DNA of 64,000 bases, taken from contig NZ_LT855388.1 of assembly GCF_900184735.1 (NCBI RefSeq), positions 62,001-126,000 on the forward strand, given 5' to 3'. The stretch is from Paucisalibacillus globulus (GTDB lineage: Bacteria > Bacillota > Bacilli > Bacillales > Amphibacillaceae). Positions 45,009-53,563 of this stretch are shown here, piece after piece (the stretch's first letter is position 1; each line of letters starts with the position of its first letter). Made by a program: the position numbers and the translations under genes. Under the pieces are notes generated by a model. It did not search any database. It saw only the letters and a program-made list of their open reading frames with translations, and was not told where the DNA came from.

Positions 45009-45389
45009 ATGGTTCTAAATATGGACAGTACGATTCCGATTTATGTTCAAATCGCGGAATGGCTTGAGAACGAGATACTGAACGGTAATCTGAAGATTGA
45101 TGATAAGGTATATTCTCAATACAAACTTGCAGATATGTTTACGATCAACCCAGCAACTGCTGCCAAAGGGCTTAATCTTCTTTATGAAGAAAAGATCCTC
45201 TACAACAAGCGGGGACTGGGGAAGTTTGTTTCTCATGAGGCCATGACCATTATCTTAGAAAAAAGAAAAGAAATGAAATTAAAGGGTCTATTAAATGAAG
45301 CAGTACAAGAAGCTACCCGTTTACAAGTAACAGAAGAGGAACTTTTAGAAATGCTTAAACAAATCATGAAAGAAAGCAAGGGGGAGTAA
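45009..45389 (+). CDS. GntR family regulator, YtrA subfamily
   Basis: A 126-aa short GntR protein with only the winged helix (about residues 10-75: IPIYVQIAEWLENEILNG, DMFTINPATAAKGLNLLYEE) and a helical dimerisation tail. YtrA-type regulators control ABC operons that respond to cell-wall antibiotics. It is first in an operon with an ATPase, a permease and a membrane-anchored protein. SD AAGGAGG. Confidence 0.9.
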   Translation: MVLNMDSTIPIYVQIAEWLENEILNGNLKIDDKVYSQYKLADMFTINPATAAKGLNLLYEEKILYNKRGLGKFVSHEAMTIILEKRKEMKLKGLLNEAVQEATRLQVTEEELLEMLKQIMKESKGE

Positions 45390-45391
45390 CT

Positions 45392-46285
45392 GTGAAGGTA
45401 ATTGAATGTGAGAGGCTAGTTAAAGCATATTGCAGTATGAAGGCTCTAGATCAGATCAATTTTTCGATTGAAGAGAATACCATCACTGGCTTAATTGGTC
45501 GCAATGGGGCAGGAAAGACAACACTTCTTAAGATAATTGCTGGATTCTGGAGGGGAACTGAAGGGGAAGTGAAGGTTTTCAACCGAAGTCCTTTTAATAA
45601 TCTCGAAGTTTCCATGAATTCTATTTTTGTAGATGACATGATGAGTTTTACGTATACGTTAAATCTAGGAGAAATTTTAGATGAGGCTAAAGCTTTCTAT
45701 CCTAACTGGGATGAGGAAATTGCATTCGCACTTCTGGAATACTTTAATTTTAACCCAAAACAAACCCACCAAAGTCTTTCCAAAGGGAAAAGAAGTACGT
45801 TTAACATGATTGTAGGGCTTGCAGCTAAATGCCCCCTTACCATTTTTGATGAGCCGACAACTGGGATGGACGCAGCTGTAAGAAAAGACTTTTATCGTGC
45901 GTTACTAAAAGATTATCTTATAGCCCCACGGACCATTATTATTTCTAGCCATCATTTAGATGAGCTCGAGGATATATTAGAGGATATATTATTGGTCGAC
46001 GAAGGAAAGAAAGTCCTTCAGCTACCAGTGGATGAGTTGAAAGAGTATGCTGTTACCTTAAGTGGGAGAACGGCTGTTGTTATGCAGACTTTACAGGATA
46101 AAGAGGTCATTTATAAACGTGATGTTAATATTGACAATTGTTCGGTGGTTGTTCGGAACAACTTTTCCCATGAGGAAGTAAAAAGACTAGGAATACAGGT
46201 GTCACCCGTTACTCCTACAGATATTTGTGTTTACCTTACCAATCAAACGAAAGGGGCCATTGATGATGTCTTTAACAAAAGTTAG
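45392..46285 (+). CDS. ABC transporter ATP-binding protein (YtrB-like)
   Basis: A 297-aa ATPase. Walker A is GRNGAGKTT (about residues 36-44), the signature is the divergent LSKGKRSTF, Walker B is LTIFDEPTTG and the switch His is in SSHHLDEL. The C-terminal ~80 residues form the extra domain typical of this type. GTG start with GGGGGAG upstream, 2 nt after the GntR stop. It overlaps the next gene by 23 nt. Confidence 0.88.
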   Translation: MKVIECERLVKAYCSMKALDQINFSIEENTITGLIGRNGAGKTTLLKIIAGFWRGTEGEVKVFNRSPFNNLEVSMNSIFVDDMMSFTYTLNLGEILDEAKAFYPNWDEEIAFALLEYFNFNPKQTHQSLSKGKRSTFNMIVGLAAKCPLTIFDEPTTGMDAAVRKDFYRALLKDYLIAPRTIIISSHHLDELEDILEDILLVDEGKKVLQLPVDELKEYAVTLSGRTAVVMQTLQDKEVIYKRDVNIDNCSVVVRNNFSHEEVKRLGIQVSPVTPTDICVYLTNQTKGAIDDVFNKS

Positions 46286-47009
46286 TCTCTCTAGTGTAGT
46301 TCGATTGCAGTATCGGTATAAATTAAAAGCGTATACTGGTGTGTTTATGGGATTAATACTGGTTCAAGTGATTGGAATACTTCTTACTTTAGTTGGAAGT
46401 ATGCAAACATCATTCTCCAATAATGTTTATACAGTTGAGGTTTCAATGTTCTCACCAAGTCTTGTAATCATTCTGACGATAATATGGGCATTTTTGAATG
46501 CAATTTTAATGACAACAAAGGCATATCGTGAAGATGACTTTACTTTCGTTTCCAACCGATTATCGTATAATCTATCAAACATGGCCTTTCTCCTAACGGC
46601 ATGTGTAATAGGTGCAATAACAGCGCTATTATCAGGTGGTATCATTCAACTTCTCACTTATATAACACAAGACATTGATGTGTTCCTAACCGTAACACAT
46701 GAAGTCTCTGTAGGTGATTATGTTGCAGGGGCAGTGGTTACTTTATTGTATATCTTATTGGCTGCAACAGCAGGTTACTTAATTGGGATGATGACACAAT
46801 TTAATAAAAGACTAATTATATTAATACCAGTTCTTCTAATTGGGTTAAATTATATTGCACAACATAATGGGAATTCCGGTTTTGTTAACATTCTAGAATT
46901 CTATTTTATGGAGTACTCGTTTTCTCTATTTTTACTAAAGGCTGTGGTCACTTTAATTATAGGAAGTGGACTTGCAATATTACTATCTAATCGATTGGAG
47001 GTTAGATGA
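46263..47009 (+). CDS. ABC transporter membrane subunit
   Basis: A 248-aa membrane protein with six hydrophobic helices (near residues 24-44, 68-88, 105-130, 150-175, 183-200, 215-240), partner of the ATPase just upstream. The ATG at 46263 has AAAGGGG 6 nt upstream; the open frame from 46227 would lie deep in the ATPase gene. It overlaps both neighbours, so the operon is tightly coupled. Confidence 0.78.
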   Translation: MMSLTKVSLSSVVRLQYRYKLKAYTGVFMGLILVQVIGILLTLVGSMQTSFSNNVYTVEVSMFSPSLVIILTIIWAFLNAILMTTKAYREDDFTFVSNRLSYNLSNMAFLLTACVIGAITALLSGGIIQLLTYITQDIDVFLTVTHEVSVGDYVAGAVVTLLYILLAATAGYLIGMMTQFNKRLIILIPVLLIGLNYIAQHNGNSGFVNILEFYFMEYSFSLFLLKAVVTLIIGSGLAILLSNRLEVR

Positions 47010-47698
47010 TGGGGGCAATTTTATCTATTATATTGATCATTATATTTTGGTTCATTGCCATGAATAAACGATTGACACAAAAGTCCTTAACCACTAAAAA
47101 ATTGAAGCTAATTTTTATTGGTTATATTTCTATTTTGATTCTAGGAACAGTGTCTGCTTTCTTTCTTCCAAGTTCTGAAGCAAATATGATGGAGGGCTTA
47201 GATCCTAGTGGTGACATGACGGACAATTTATTTATGAAAGCAGAGCAGGGAGAATTCTCTTCCATTGATAAACAACGAATTGCAGACAGTTGGGAGTACT
47301 CTTATACCGGGGAAAAACTTACGCTTTCTTCGGATTCTTATGAAGAAGGTATATTAATTGAAAGAACCGATGAGTTAAAAGAAGCAATAGAGGTATTCTA
47401 TATTAAAGACTGGCAGGCGCTCGGAGTGAATGCAGCATATATGGATGTAAGTGAGTATACACCGGATATGGGTGTTGAATTGATTTCGGATACACTTGAG
47501 TTTGTTAGTCCAGAGGAAGAAATAATTATTGAACTCGCCTTTAATGAACTTGGATTTCCTATGAAGCAAATGATTGGTGAAAGCCAATTTGGAAATGGCT
47601 ACAGTTCTTCGGGATCTCGATTCTTTTATATAAGGGTACCAGAGGACCTTCAAATAGAGTTTTCTGAATATCTATATGTGGACTATGTAAATAATTAA
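47009..47698 (+). CDS. Membrane-anchored protein of the GntR/ABC operon, unknown
   Basis: A 229-aa protein with two N-terminal helices (residues 3-18 and 33-53) and an acidic extracytoplasmic domain of about 170 residues. No recognised domain. ATGs at 47006 and 47009 overlap the previous stop; the second has the better spacing from GGAGG. As the fourth gene of the operon it may be an accessory or sensing subunit of the transporter. Confidence 0.65.
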   Translation: MGAILSIILIIIFWFIAMNKRLTQKSLTTKKLKLIFIGYISILILGTVSAFFLPSSEANMMEGLDPSGDMTDNLFMKAEQGEFSSIDKQRIADSWEYSYTGEKLTLSSDSYEEGILIERTDELKEAIEVFYIKDWQALGVNAAYMDVSEYTPDMGVELISDTLEFVSPEEEIIIELAFNELGFPMKQMIGESQFGNGYSSSGSRFFYIRVPEDLQIEFSEYLYVDYVNN

Positions 47699-47755
47699 CC
47701 AAAAAATTCCCCCGTGAATATACTATACAGATATCATGAATTTGGGGGTTCAAGC

Positions 47756-47902
47756 ATGAACTATGTACGTAGTGGTCTAGCTTTTTTTGGTTTTTTAATT
47801 ACAGGATTTGGAATAGGATTGTTGTTTCATAATGTGGAGGCTGGCGGCGCAATTGGATTTGGATTAGGAATGTTATCTATTTTAGTTTTACGTAAGGAAT
47901 GA
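47756..47902 (+). CDS. Small membrane protein (48 aa)
   Basis: A short protein with one or two Gly-rich hydrophobic segments (SGLAFFGFLITGFGIGLLF and GGAIGFGLGMLSILVL) and a basic end. TTGGGGG lies 7 nt before the ATG at 47756, which supports translation. The longer frame from 47714 has no SD. Function unknown. Confidence 0.65.
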   Translation: MNYVRSGLAFFGFLITGFGIGLLFHNVEAGGAIGFGLGMLSILVLRKE

Positions 47903-47972
47903 ATATGGTAAGACCTTATCCATAAAAGGTTACTCACTTATGACAACGAACCCCAATATTTAACCATACAAT

Positions 47973-48018
47973 AAAGGTTGGCTTTAGGAGGAACATTCCT
48001 TCTAAAGCCAACCTTTTT
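47973..48018. terminator. Bidirectional terminator
   Basis: AAAGGTTGGCTTTAG / CTAAAGCCAACCTTT is a 15-bp stem with T-runs on both strands. Confidence 0.88.
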
Positions 48019-49171
48019 ATTCTTCCTCTGTTGTATACTCACCATATTTTTCGCCATAAAAACGGTTATAACGTTCCTTGAATTTACTGTATATATATGT
48101 AACAAGAACTTTTAGGATTGCATAGCCTGGGATTCCGAGAATAACGCCAAGAAGCCCAAATAGATTTCCTGCCACCAGTAAAACAATAATGATTGTTAAT
48201 GGATGTATCTTCATAGTTCTACCCATAATATTTGGTGAAATTAAATTACCTTCTAGGAATTGAACAATGACCCATACAATTGCAAGCTTTAATAGCATGA
48301 ACGGAGAGTTTACAATTGCAATAATTACCGCTGGGATGATCGATAGTGTCGGGCCAAGATAAGGAACAACACTTAAAATTCCTGCCAGAATAGCTAAGGT
48401 AATGGCATAATCCAAACCAATGACTAAATAACCAATGTATAAAAGAATACCAATACAAGACGCAACAATGATTTGTCCCTGGATATATGATCCTACTTGA
48501 GCATCCATATTGTTTAGAATTTGATTCACATCACCACGATATTTCGGTGGTAATAATTTTAAGAAATATGCTTTAAAACGGTCGCCGTCTTTTAATAGGA
48601 AGAATAGGATAATTGGAAATGTAACAAGTGCTACTACAAAATTTGTAACAGTACTTGCAAAATTTCGTACACCGGCAAATGCATCGATAATGTAGGACCC
48701 TATTATTCCAGGAATATTACTGAAGTTGGATACGACCCAGTTGTATGCTTGATCGTAATATGGTGCTAGGAAAGAATTCTGAACCCATTCATTGATACCG
48801 ATCCATAGTTGTTGTACATATTTTGGAAATGTAGAAATCAAATCGGTTATTTGTTTTTCAATTGCTGGCGCTATTAATAAAATTAACCCAGTTAATAGCC
48901 CAGTAATACCAATAATGATAATAACGATTCCCCAAATACGTTTGATTTTAATCTTCTCTAATAGATCAACAATAGGATTTAATAGATAAAATGCAATAAA
49001 TGCTAGAATAATTGGGGGTGTAATAGTTGATAGAATCACAAAAAGCGGATTAAAAACATACGATACTTGATCATAAATAAATATCATTAATCCGATTAGA
49101 ATTAAAACGGATAGAACAAAGACAATATTTTTTCCCCCGAGGAATTTAATGAAGCGATTATCAGAATTCAT
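48017..49171 (-). CDS. AI-2E family transporter
   Basis: A 384-aa membrane protein of the AI-2E exporter/UPF0118 family with eight helices. Signatures are IAFYLLNPIVDLLEKIKIKR (about residues 57-76) and IIVASCIGILLYIGY followed by SVVPYLGPTLSIIPAVIIA. Members export autoinducer-2 in E. coli or exchange Na+/H+ or Na+(Li+)/H+ in bacilli; which applies here is unknown. SD AAAGGAGA. Monocistronic. Confidence 0.9.
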   Translation of the reverse strand: MNSDNRFIKFLGGKNIVFVLSVLILIGLMIFIYDQVSYVFNPLFVILSTITPPIILAFIAFYLLNPIVDLLEKIKIKRIWGIVIIIIGITGLLTGLILLIAPAIEKQITDLISTFPKYVQQLWIGINEWVQNSFLAPYYDQAYNWVVSNFSNIPGIIGSYIIDAFAGVRNFASTVTNFVVALVTFPIILFFLLKDGDRFKAYFLKLLPPKYRGDVNQILNNMDAQVGSYIQGQIIVASCIGILLYIGYLVIGLDYAITLAILAGILSVVPYLGPTLSIIPAVIIAIVNSPFMLLKLAIVWVIVQFLEGNLISPNIMGRTMKIHPLTIIIVLLVAGNLFGLLGVILGIPGYAILKVLVTYIYSKFKERYNRFYGEKYGEYTTEEE

Positions 49172-49363
49172 GTAGCGGGTCTCCTTTTTTATTTTTATTA
49201 TAGATGAACGAGAGGAAATATTCCATTTCTAGTTGAACTTACCTCTAGTGCTTTAGTAAAAAGGTCTTATCGTAGAATCACAAATTAAGTATAAAGTCCT
49301 GTTGATGATTAGATTGACCTAAGTCTATTATGAAATGGTACATATAAAATCAAGGGACGTGTC

Positions 49364-50419
49364 ATGTTAATGATTAGAAACAGGTTGTTGTTTGTAATAC
49401 TGATTGCATTTCTTTTTGTATTAGCTGCTTGTAGTGATACTGAGGACAAAGAGAAGGCAGTTAATGAAAATGAAAAAACAGAAGAATCCTCTGAAAATAA
49501 TGAGAAAAGTAAGGACCAATCGGAGGAAGAAGTAGTTGAGGAAGAAGAGGAATCAGAAGACGTTTCCTTTGAAGTAAATGACTCAACTGCACCTGAAGAC
49601 CAAGGTGACTTAGACGTTTGGTTTGAGGGAGACTTCAAGGTGGAAGGGAATAACATTTTACTTTCAGGTAAAACAAATTTGTTGCCAGAGTCCCAACTAG
49701 CTTTAAGAACGGATTCTGTTGATGGCATTATAATTGGTGGAAATGGATTCGGCAATGTGGAAGGAACTGGGGATTTTGAACTGGAAGCAGGAGTTCCGGA
49801 TGACTTTGAAGGGGTATTACATATTGAACTTTCATTCGAATCAGGTAACCAGACGGATGAAATTACAGAACATTATGCTGATGGAATAACAGGCAAATTT
49901 GCAAGAATATACTATGATTCCTATGAGGACGAGGTATTAAGTAAAGCAACGTTCCATAAGACGATTGTATTTGATGGGGAAGATCAATCCTTTTCTATCG
50001 AAGCACCAGTTTGGAATATTCCGGACGACTTAGGAGATGCAAATGTATGGATTAATCCAAGCGTCGAAAAATTTGAAGATTATGTGGTTATAAATATTGA
50101 AAGTAATTTAGTAGAAGAGACGTTTATTCGTGCTACTGGAATGATACCAAATTATATTACAACAGGATTTAATGGAACAACTTATACGAACCCTGATGGT
50201 TCAGCAACTATTTATATTAAGGATCCGGAAAAAGATGATAGAATTAAAGATTTAGAGAAGTATGATATTAAATTAGAGATTGATCCTGCTGATGGAAACA
50301 ATGGTAAGCAGGTTAAGGAAGCATACGGAGAAATGGGAGAAAAACTATCTGGTGATCTCGTAGTAGAACAAGGGGATGGAAAAGCCATTAACCAAAAGAT
50401 TACCATCACAGTAGAATAG
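49364..50419 (+). CDS. Lipoprotein of unknown function
   Basis: A 351-aa surface lipoprotein. The signal peptide ends in the lipobox LAAC (Cys at residue 23). A Glu/Lys/Ser-rich disordered linker runs to about residue 75. The rest forms two beta-rich modules that look alike (DLDVWFEGDFKVEGNNILLS at about 82 and DANVWINPSVEKFEDYVVIN at about 226), probably a tandem Ig-like pair. No enzyme motif. Monocistronic; a hairpin follows downstream. Confidence 0.75.
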   Translation: MLMIRNRLLFVILIAFLFVLAACSDTEDKEKAVNENEKTEESSENNEKSKDQSEEEVVEEEEESEDVSFEVNDSTAPEDQGDLDVWFEGDFKVEGNNILLSGKTNLLPESQLALRTDSVDGIIIGGNGFGNVEGTGDFELEAGVPDDFEGVLHIELSFESGNQTDEITEHYADGITGKFARIYYDSYEDEVLSKATFHKTIVFDGEDQSFSIEAPVWNIPDDLGDANVWINPSVEKFEDYVVINIESNLVEETFIRATGMIPNYITTGFNGTTYTNPDGSATIYIKDPEKDDRIKDLEKYDIKLEIDPADGNNGKQVKEAYGEMGEKLSGDLVVEQGDGKAINQKITITVE

Positions 50420-50520
50420 AAATAGTTCTAAATGACTTATTTTAAGCAATATCCTCAAAAGTTTGTTATACTTTATCTATGTTAAGAGTAAAATAACAGT
50501 AGATGATATACATGATAGAT

Positions 50521-50561
50521 AAAGGGATTCTAAGAAAGGATAGCTTTCAAGGAATCCCTTT
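50521..50561 (+). terminator. Hairpin between the lipoprotein and prenyl synthase-like genes
   Basis: AAAGGGATTC / GGAATCCCTTT with an inner GAAAG/CTTTC stem. Only three T form the end of the stem, so it may be a terminator of the lipoprotein gene or a leader structure for the next gene. Confidence 0.5.
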
Positions 50562-50612
50562 CATACAAAGAATAATCTCTGTGTATGTGTTTTTTAAGGA
50601 GGATATACCAGC

Positions 50613-51431
50613 TTGAATGATGTAGTGAAATTAGAAAAAGAAGCTATGAAGATGCTAAAGGAAACAAGCAGAACTTTCTATATACCGATAAAGCTTTTAA
50701 AACCAACATTACGTAAAACAGTTGGAGCAGCCTACTTATGTATGCGTGCAATTGATGAAATTGAGGATCATGAAGAGCTAGAATCGGAAACAAAACAACA
50801 TTTATTACGTGCAACTAGTGAACTATTAAAGAATGATTTCAACGTAGAAGCCTATCAGCAATTAATTAAACCATATGAGGAGAAATTACCGGAAGTAACC
50901 AAGCGTCTCGGTGACTGGATTGCTTTCTGTCCAGAAGGTATCACTCCTAAAGTGAAAGAATCAACAAGTATCATGGCCGATGGAATGGCTGATTGGGTAG
51001 AAAAGAACTGGCAGATTCGTACTAAAGAGGATTTAGATGATTATACGTATTATGTAGCTGGACTAGTTGGAGTCATGCTTTCTGACATTTGGCGTTGGTA
51101 CGATAATACAGATACAGTTCCTGAGTTAGCTATTGGATACGGACGAGGCTTACAAGCTGTAAATGTGCTACGTAACCAAGATGAGGATGCAGATCGTGGG
51201 GTTAAGTTTTTTCCGGATAATTGGAGCCGTGAAGATATGTTCGAATATGCGGAGGAAAACTTAGCAAAAGCAGATGAATATATGAAATCCATTAAGACAA
51301 AAAATATAATCCTATTCTGTAAAATTCCACTTGCATTAGCACATCGTACATTAAATGCCTTGAAGAGTGGTAAAGAAAAAATATCTCGAGAAGAAGTGGA
51401 ATCAACCGTTAATGATATTATTAATAATTAA
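50613..51431 (+). CDS. yisP: Squalene/phytoene synthase family protein (YisP-like)
   Basis: A 272-aa all-helical isoprenoid synthase homologue. The first Asp motif is MRAIDEIEDHEE (about residues 43-54). The second, normally RDxxED, reads LRNQDEDADRGVKFFP (about 187-202), so the first Asp of this motif is Asn. B. subtilis YisP also belongs to this family and acts as a farnesyl diphosphate phosphatase, not as a squalene synthase. A similar role is inferred. TTG start with AAGGAGG about 10 nt upstream. Monocistronic. Confidence 0.85.
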   Translation: MNDVVKLEKEAMKMLKETSRTFYIPIKLLKPTLRKTVGAAYLCMRAIDEIEDHEELESETKQHLLRATSELLKNDFNVEAYQQLIKPYEEKLPEVTKRLGDWIAFCPEGITPKVKESTSIMADGMADWVEKNWQIRTKEDLDDYTYYVAGLVGVMLSDIWRWYDNTDTVPELAIGYGRGLQAVNVLRNQDEDADRGVKFFPDNWSREDMFEYAEENLAKADEYMKSIKTKNIILFCKIPLALAHRTLNALKSGKEKISREEVESTVNDIINN

Positions 51432-51439
51432 GTGAATTG

Positions 51440-51466
51440 ACACGGCAACCTTGCCGTGTTTTTTGT
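51440..51466 (+). terminator. Terminator of the yisP-like gene
   Basis: ACACGGCAA/TTGCCGTGT is followed by TTTTT. Confidence 0.88.
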
Positions 51467-51526
51467 TTTTTAAATAGCATTTAGGCCAGGTTCCTAAATT
51501 GAAAGGAGGAGCGGTACATTCTCATT

Positions 51527-51775
51527 CATCATTTAGATAAAGATTTTGACATGAGACGATTTATAGCTCCTCTTCTAACATCATTTCAACTAAGATTATT
51601 ACTTCAAATGATGTATGATGCTCTCTCATTCATCATTTGGCTAAGATTCTAGCATCGATATGAAGTATAGTGCCCCCTCACGTATCATTACAACCAAAAT
51701 TTTGCTCTCAAATGATGTATGACAATACGTTATACATCATTTCAATCAGAGTTTTATATCAAATTGTTCTATAAG
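51527..51775. repeat. 52-bp period repeat cluster C (inverted, diverged)
   Basis: The word CATCATT recurs at 51527, 51579, 51631, 51683 (TATCATT) and 51735, an exact 52-bp step. Between them TCAAATGATGTATGA matches the reverse complement of the core in clusters A and B (TACATCATTTGAAAC). Unit sequences are more diverged than in A and B. It occupies most of the 428-nt gap between the yisP-like gene and the small membrane protein gene; nothing else is seen there. Confidence 0.8.
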
Positions 51776-51860
51776 TGGTAACTATCCCAGAAATAATGAG
51801 AAAAAAGAGACCAATAAGGTCCCTTTCATAGATAATCTTATAAAGGAATGATAACTCAAG

Positions 51861-52055
51861 TTACGAATGTTTATGAAAAAGTGCTTTTATTGCAAGGTGT
51901 ATAATTGCAATAGCAAAAACGATAATGACAATTCCACCGACTAGTACTAGAATGGTTTGAATTTGAGATGTCACAATTGCAGAGGTTGGCACTCGTGTTA
52001 AAGCAAATCCAGCTAGAATAGCTGCTAGATATAATCCTACTATTTTATCCCACAC
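51861..52055 (-). CDS. Small two-helix membrane protein
   Basis: A 64-aa protein with two hydrophobic helices (about residues 4-20 and 32-53) and a basic His-containing tail. AAGGAGGGA lies 5 nt before the GTG at 52055; the GTG at 52073 is upstream of this SD. Function unknown. Confidence 0.7.
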   Translation of the reverse strand: MWDKIVGLYLAAILAGFALTRVPTSAIVTSQIQTILVLVGGIVIIVFAIAIIHLAIKALFHKHS

Positions 52056-52143
52056 AAAAATCCCTCCTTCCACTATATCTTATGCAGAAGGAGGGAGCCT
52101 CGTTTCTAACAATTATATTAAACTAGCTACCCTAGGCACTTGT

Positions 52144-52641
52144 CTAAAAGCATTGGAAAGAGGCGACTCTGTTTAAGTCAATTCCAAAGTATACCCAACG
52201 GTTACCACGCCATCTAAAGCCAGCAACAGAGTTTCTTCCAACAAAGGTTGGATAATACCAGAAAGAGTTACCATTCTCTAGCCAAATGTAGGTGAAGCGG
52301 AATAGACATCCTCTGATTCCCCCTGGATCAACTGCAAAGGTCTGGAATTGTGACTGATGTGGAGTAAAACTAGGTGGTGGTGTATTCGGCGCGCCTTGTT
52401 GACCCCCTCCACCAGGCTGTCCAGGGAACCCTCCGCCAGGAAATCCTCCGCCCCCAGGGAATCCTCCTCCAGGAAAACCGCCACCCGGGAATTGTCCGCC
52501 AGTTTGACCTCCGCCAGGGAAAAATCCACCTGTCTGTCCTCCTCCAGGGAACTGTCCCTGATTACCAAAGAATTGTCCTAATAAATACCCAGGTAGGTTA
52601 AATTGCCTCTCATCATCATGTGGTGGTCCAAAGTGATTCAA
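52144..52641 (-). CDS. Gly-Pro-Phe repeat protein with conserved C-terminal domain
   Basis: A 165-aa protein. Residues 30-85 are low-complexity FPGGG / TGG repeats with Gln and Gly. The C-terminal 55 residues form a Trp/Tyr/Phe-rich domain (GCLFRFTYIWLENGNSFWYY, GFRWRGNRWVYFGIDL, then SFQCF) with two Cys. This two-part layout occurs in other bacilli proteins, and a spore-surface or matrix role is possible, but I do not recognise a named family. TTG start, SD AAGGAGG 8 nt upstream. No signal peptide. Confidence 0.75.
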   Translation of the reverse strand: MNHFGPPHDDERQFNLPGYLLGQFFGNQGQFPGGGQTGGFFPGGGQTGGQFPGGGFPGGGFPGGGGFPGGGFPGQPGGGGQQGAPNTPPPSFTPHQSQFQTFAVDPGGIRGCLFRFTYIWLENGNSFWYYPTFVGRNSVAGFRWRGNRWVYFGIDLNRVASFQCF

Positions 52642-52746
52642 ATCGTATTCCTCCTTAAAATGTATTCCATTTACTATATGGGGAAATGAACCAGGATGGG
52701 AGTCTATTAGGCAAGAATGGGCTAATTACTAGTTTATTTTTATAGA

Positions 52747-52812
52747 TGAGTGATTACTCACTTTACAAAGTGTTTAACTCGTTGTATGTTAGTAGTGAGT
52801 AATCACTCACTA
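52747..52812 (+). promoter_or_regulatory. Promoter flanked by two TetR operators
   Basis: TTTACA (52762-52767), 17 nt, TATGTT (52785-52790). One operator, TGAGTGATTACTCA (52747-52760), abuts the -35; the other, TAGTGAGTAATCACTCACTA (52793-52812), covers the transcription start. The two are reverse complements in their core (GTGAGTAATCACTCA). The TetR gene at the end of the operon is the expected repressor. Confidence 0.8.
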
Positions 52813-52831
52813 TGAGGAGGGTGTACGATTA

Positions 52832-53563
52832 ATGAACAATTTTTGTGTGTCAATTAAAGATGTAACGAAACATTTTGGAAAGCATGTTGTTCTAAAGAAT
52901 ATTCATTTAGATATTCTGGAAGGAGAGATTTTTGGGCTGCTAGGTCCATCTGGGGCTGGAAAAACAACATTGGTAAAAGAGTTGTCGGGGTTAGATACTC
53001 CTACTTCCGGTGAAAATATTGTTTTAGGTCAAACAATGCCAAAGTTGGATGTAATTAACCGAATAGGTTATATGGCACAATCAGATGCACTGTATGAGGA
53101 TTTATCTGCGAAGGAAAATCTGCAATTCTTCTCCAGTTTGTATGGGTTAAAAGGAATGAAGCTAAAAGAGAGAATTCAGGAAGTGATGAAGCTAGTTGAT
53201 TTAACAGAGCATGTTAATAAATTAGTGTCCGATTACTCTGGTGGGATGAAACGGAGATTGTCACTTGCTATTGCACTCCTTCATGAACCGGAACTATTAA
53301 TACTAGATGAACCAACAGTTGGAATTGACCCGGTATTGCGTAAAAAGATTTGGGATGCATTTTATCAATTAAACGAACAAGGTACAACGATTATTGTAAC
53401 AACACACGTTATGGATGAAGCAGAAAAATGTGATCGCCTTGGCCTGATGCGTGATGGTTCGCTAATTGCAGTAGGTACACCTAGTGAATTGAAACAACAT
53501 ACCAATTCAGCTACCATCGAAGAGGCCTTTTTAGTATACGGGGGTGATGTAGATGAGAATTAA
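52832..53563 (+). CDS. ABC exporter ATP-binding protein
   Basis: A 243-aa drug-type ATPase. Walker A GPSGAGKTT (about residues 37-45), signature YSGGMKRRL, Walker B LLILDEPTVG, switch VTTHVMDEAEKCDR. SD GAGGAGG. It overlaps the permease start by 11 nt. The promoter carries two TetR sites, so the exporter is probably induced by a toxic compound. Confidence 0.92.
   Translation: MNNFCVSIKDVTKHFGKHVVLKNIHLDILEGEIFGLLGPSGAGKTTLVKELSGLDTPTSGENIVLGQTMPKLDVINRIGYMAQSDALYEDLSAKENLQFFSSLYGLKGMKLKERIQEVMKLVDLTEHVNKLVSDYSGGMKRRLSLAIALLHEPELLILDEPTVGIDPVLRKKIWDAFYQLNEQGTTIIVTTHVMDEAEKCDRLGLMRDGSLIAVGTPSELKQHTNSATIEEAFLVYGGDVDEN

Noticed and set aside
52747-52812. Terminal inverted repeats of an insertion sequence
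   Set aside because: The two palindromes flank a promoter, not a transposase, and match a TetR operator pair.
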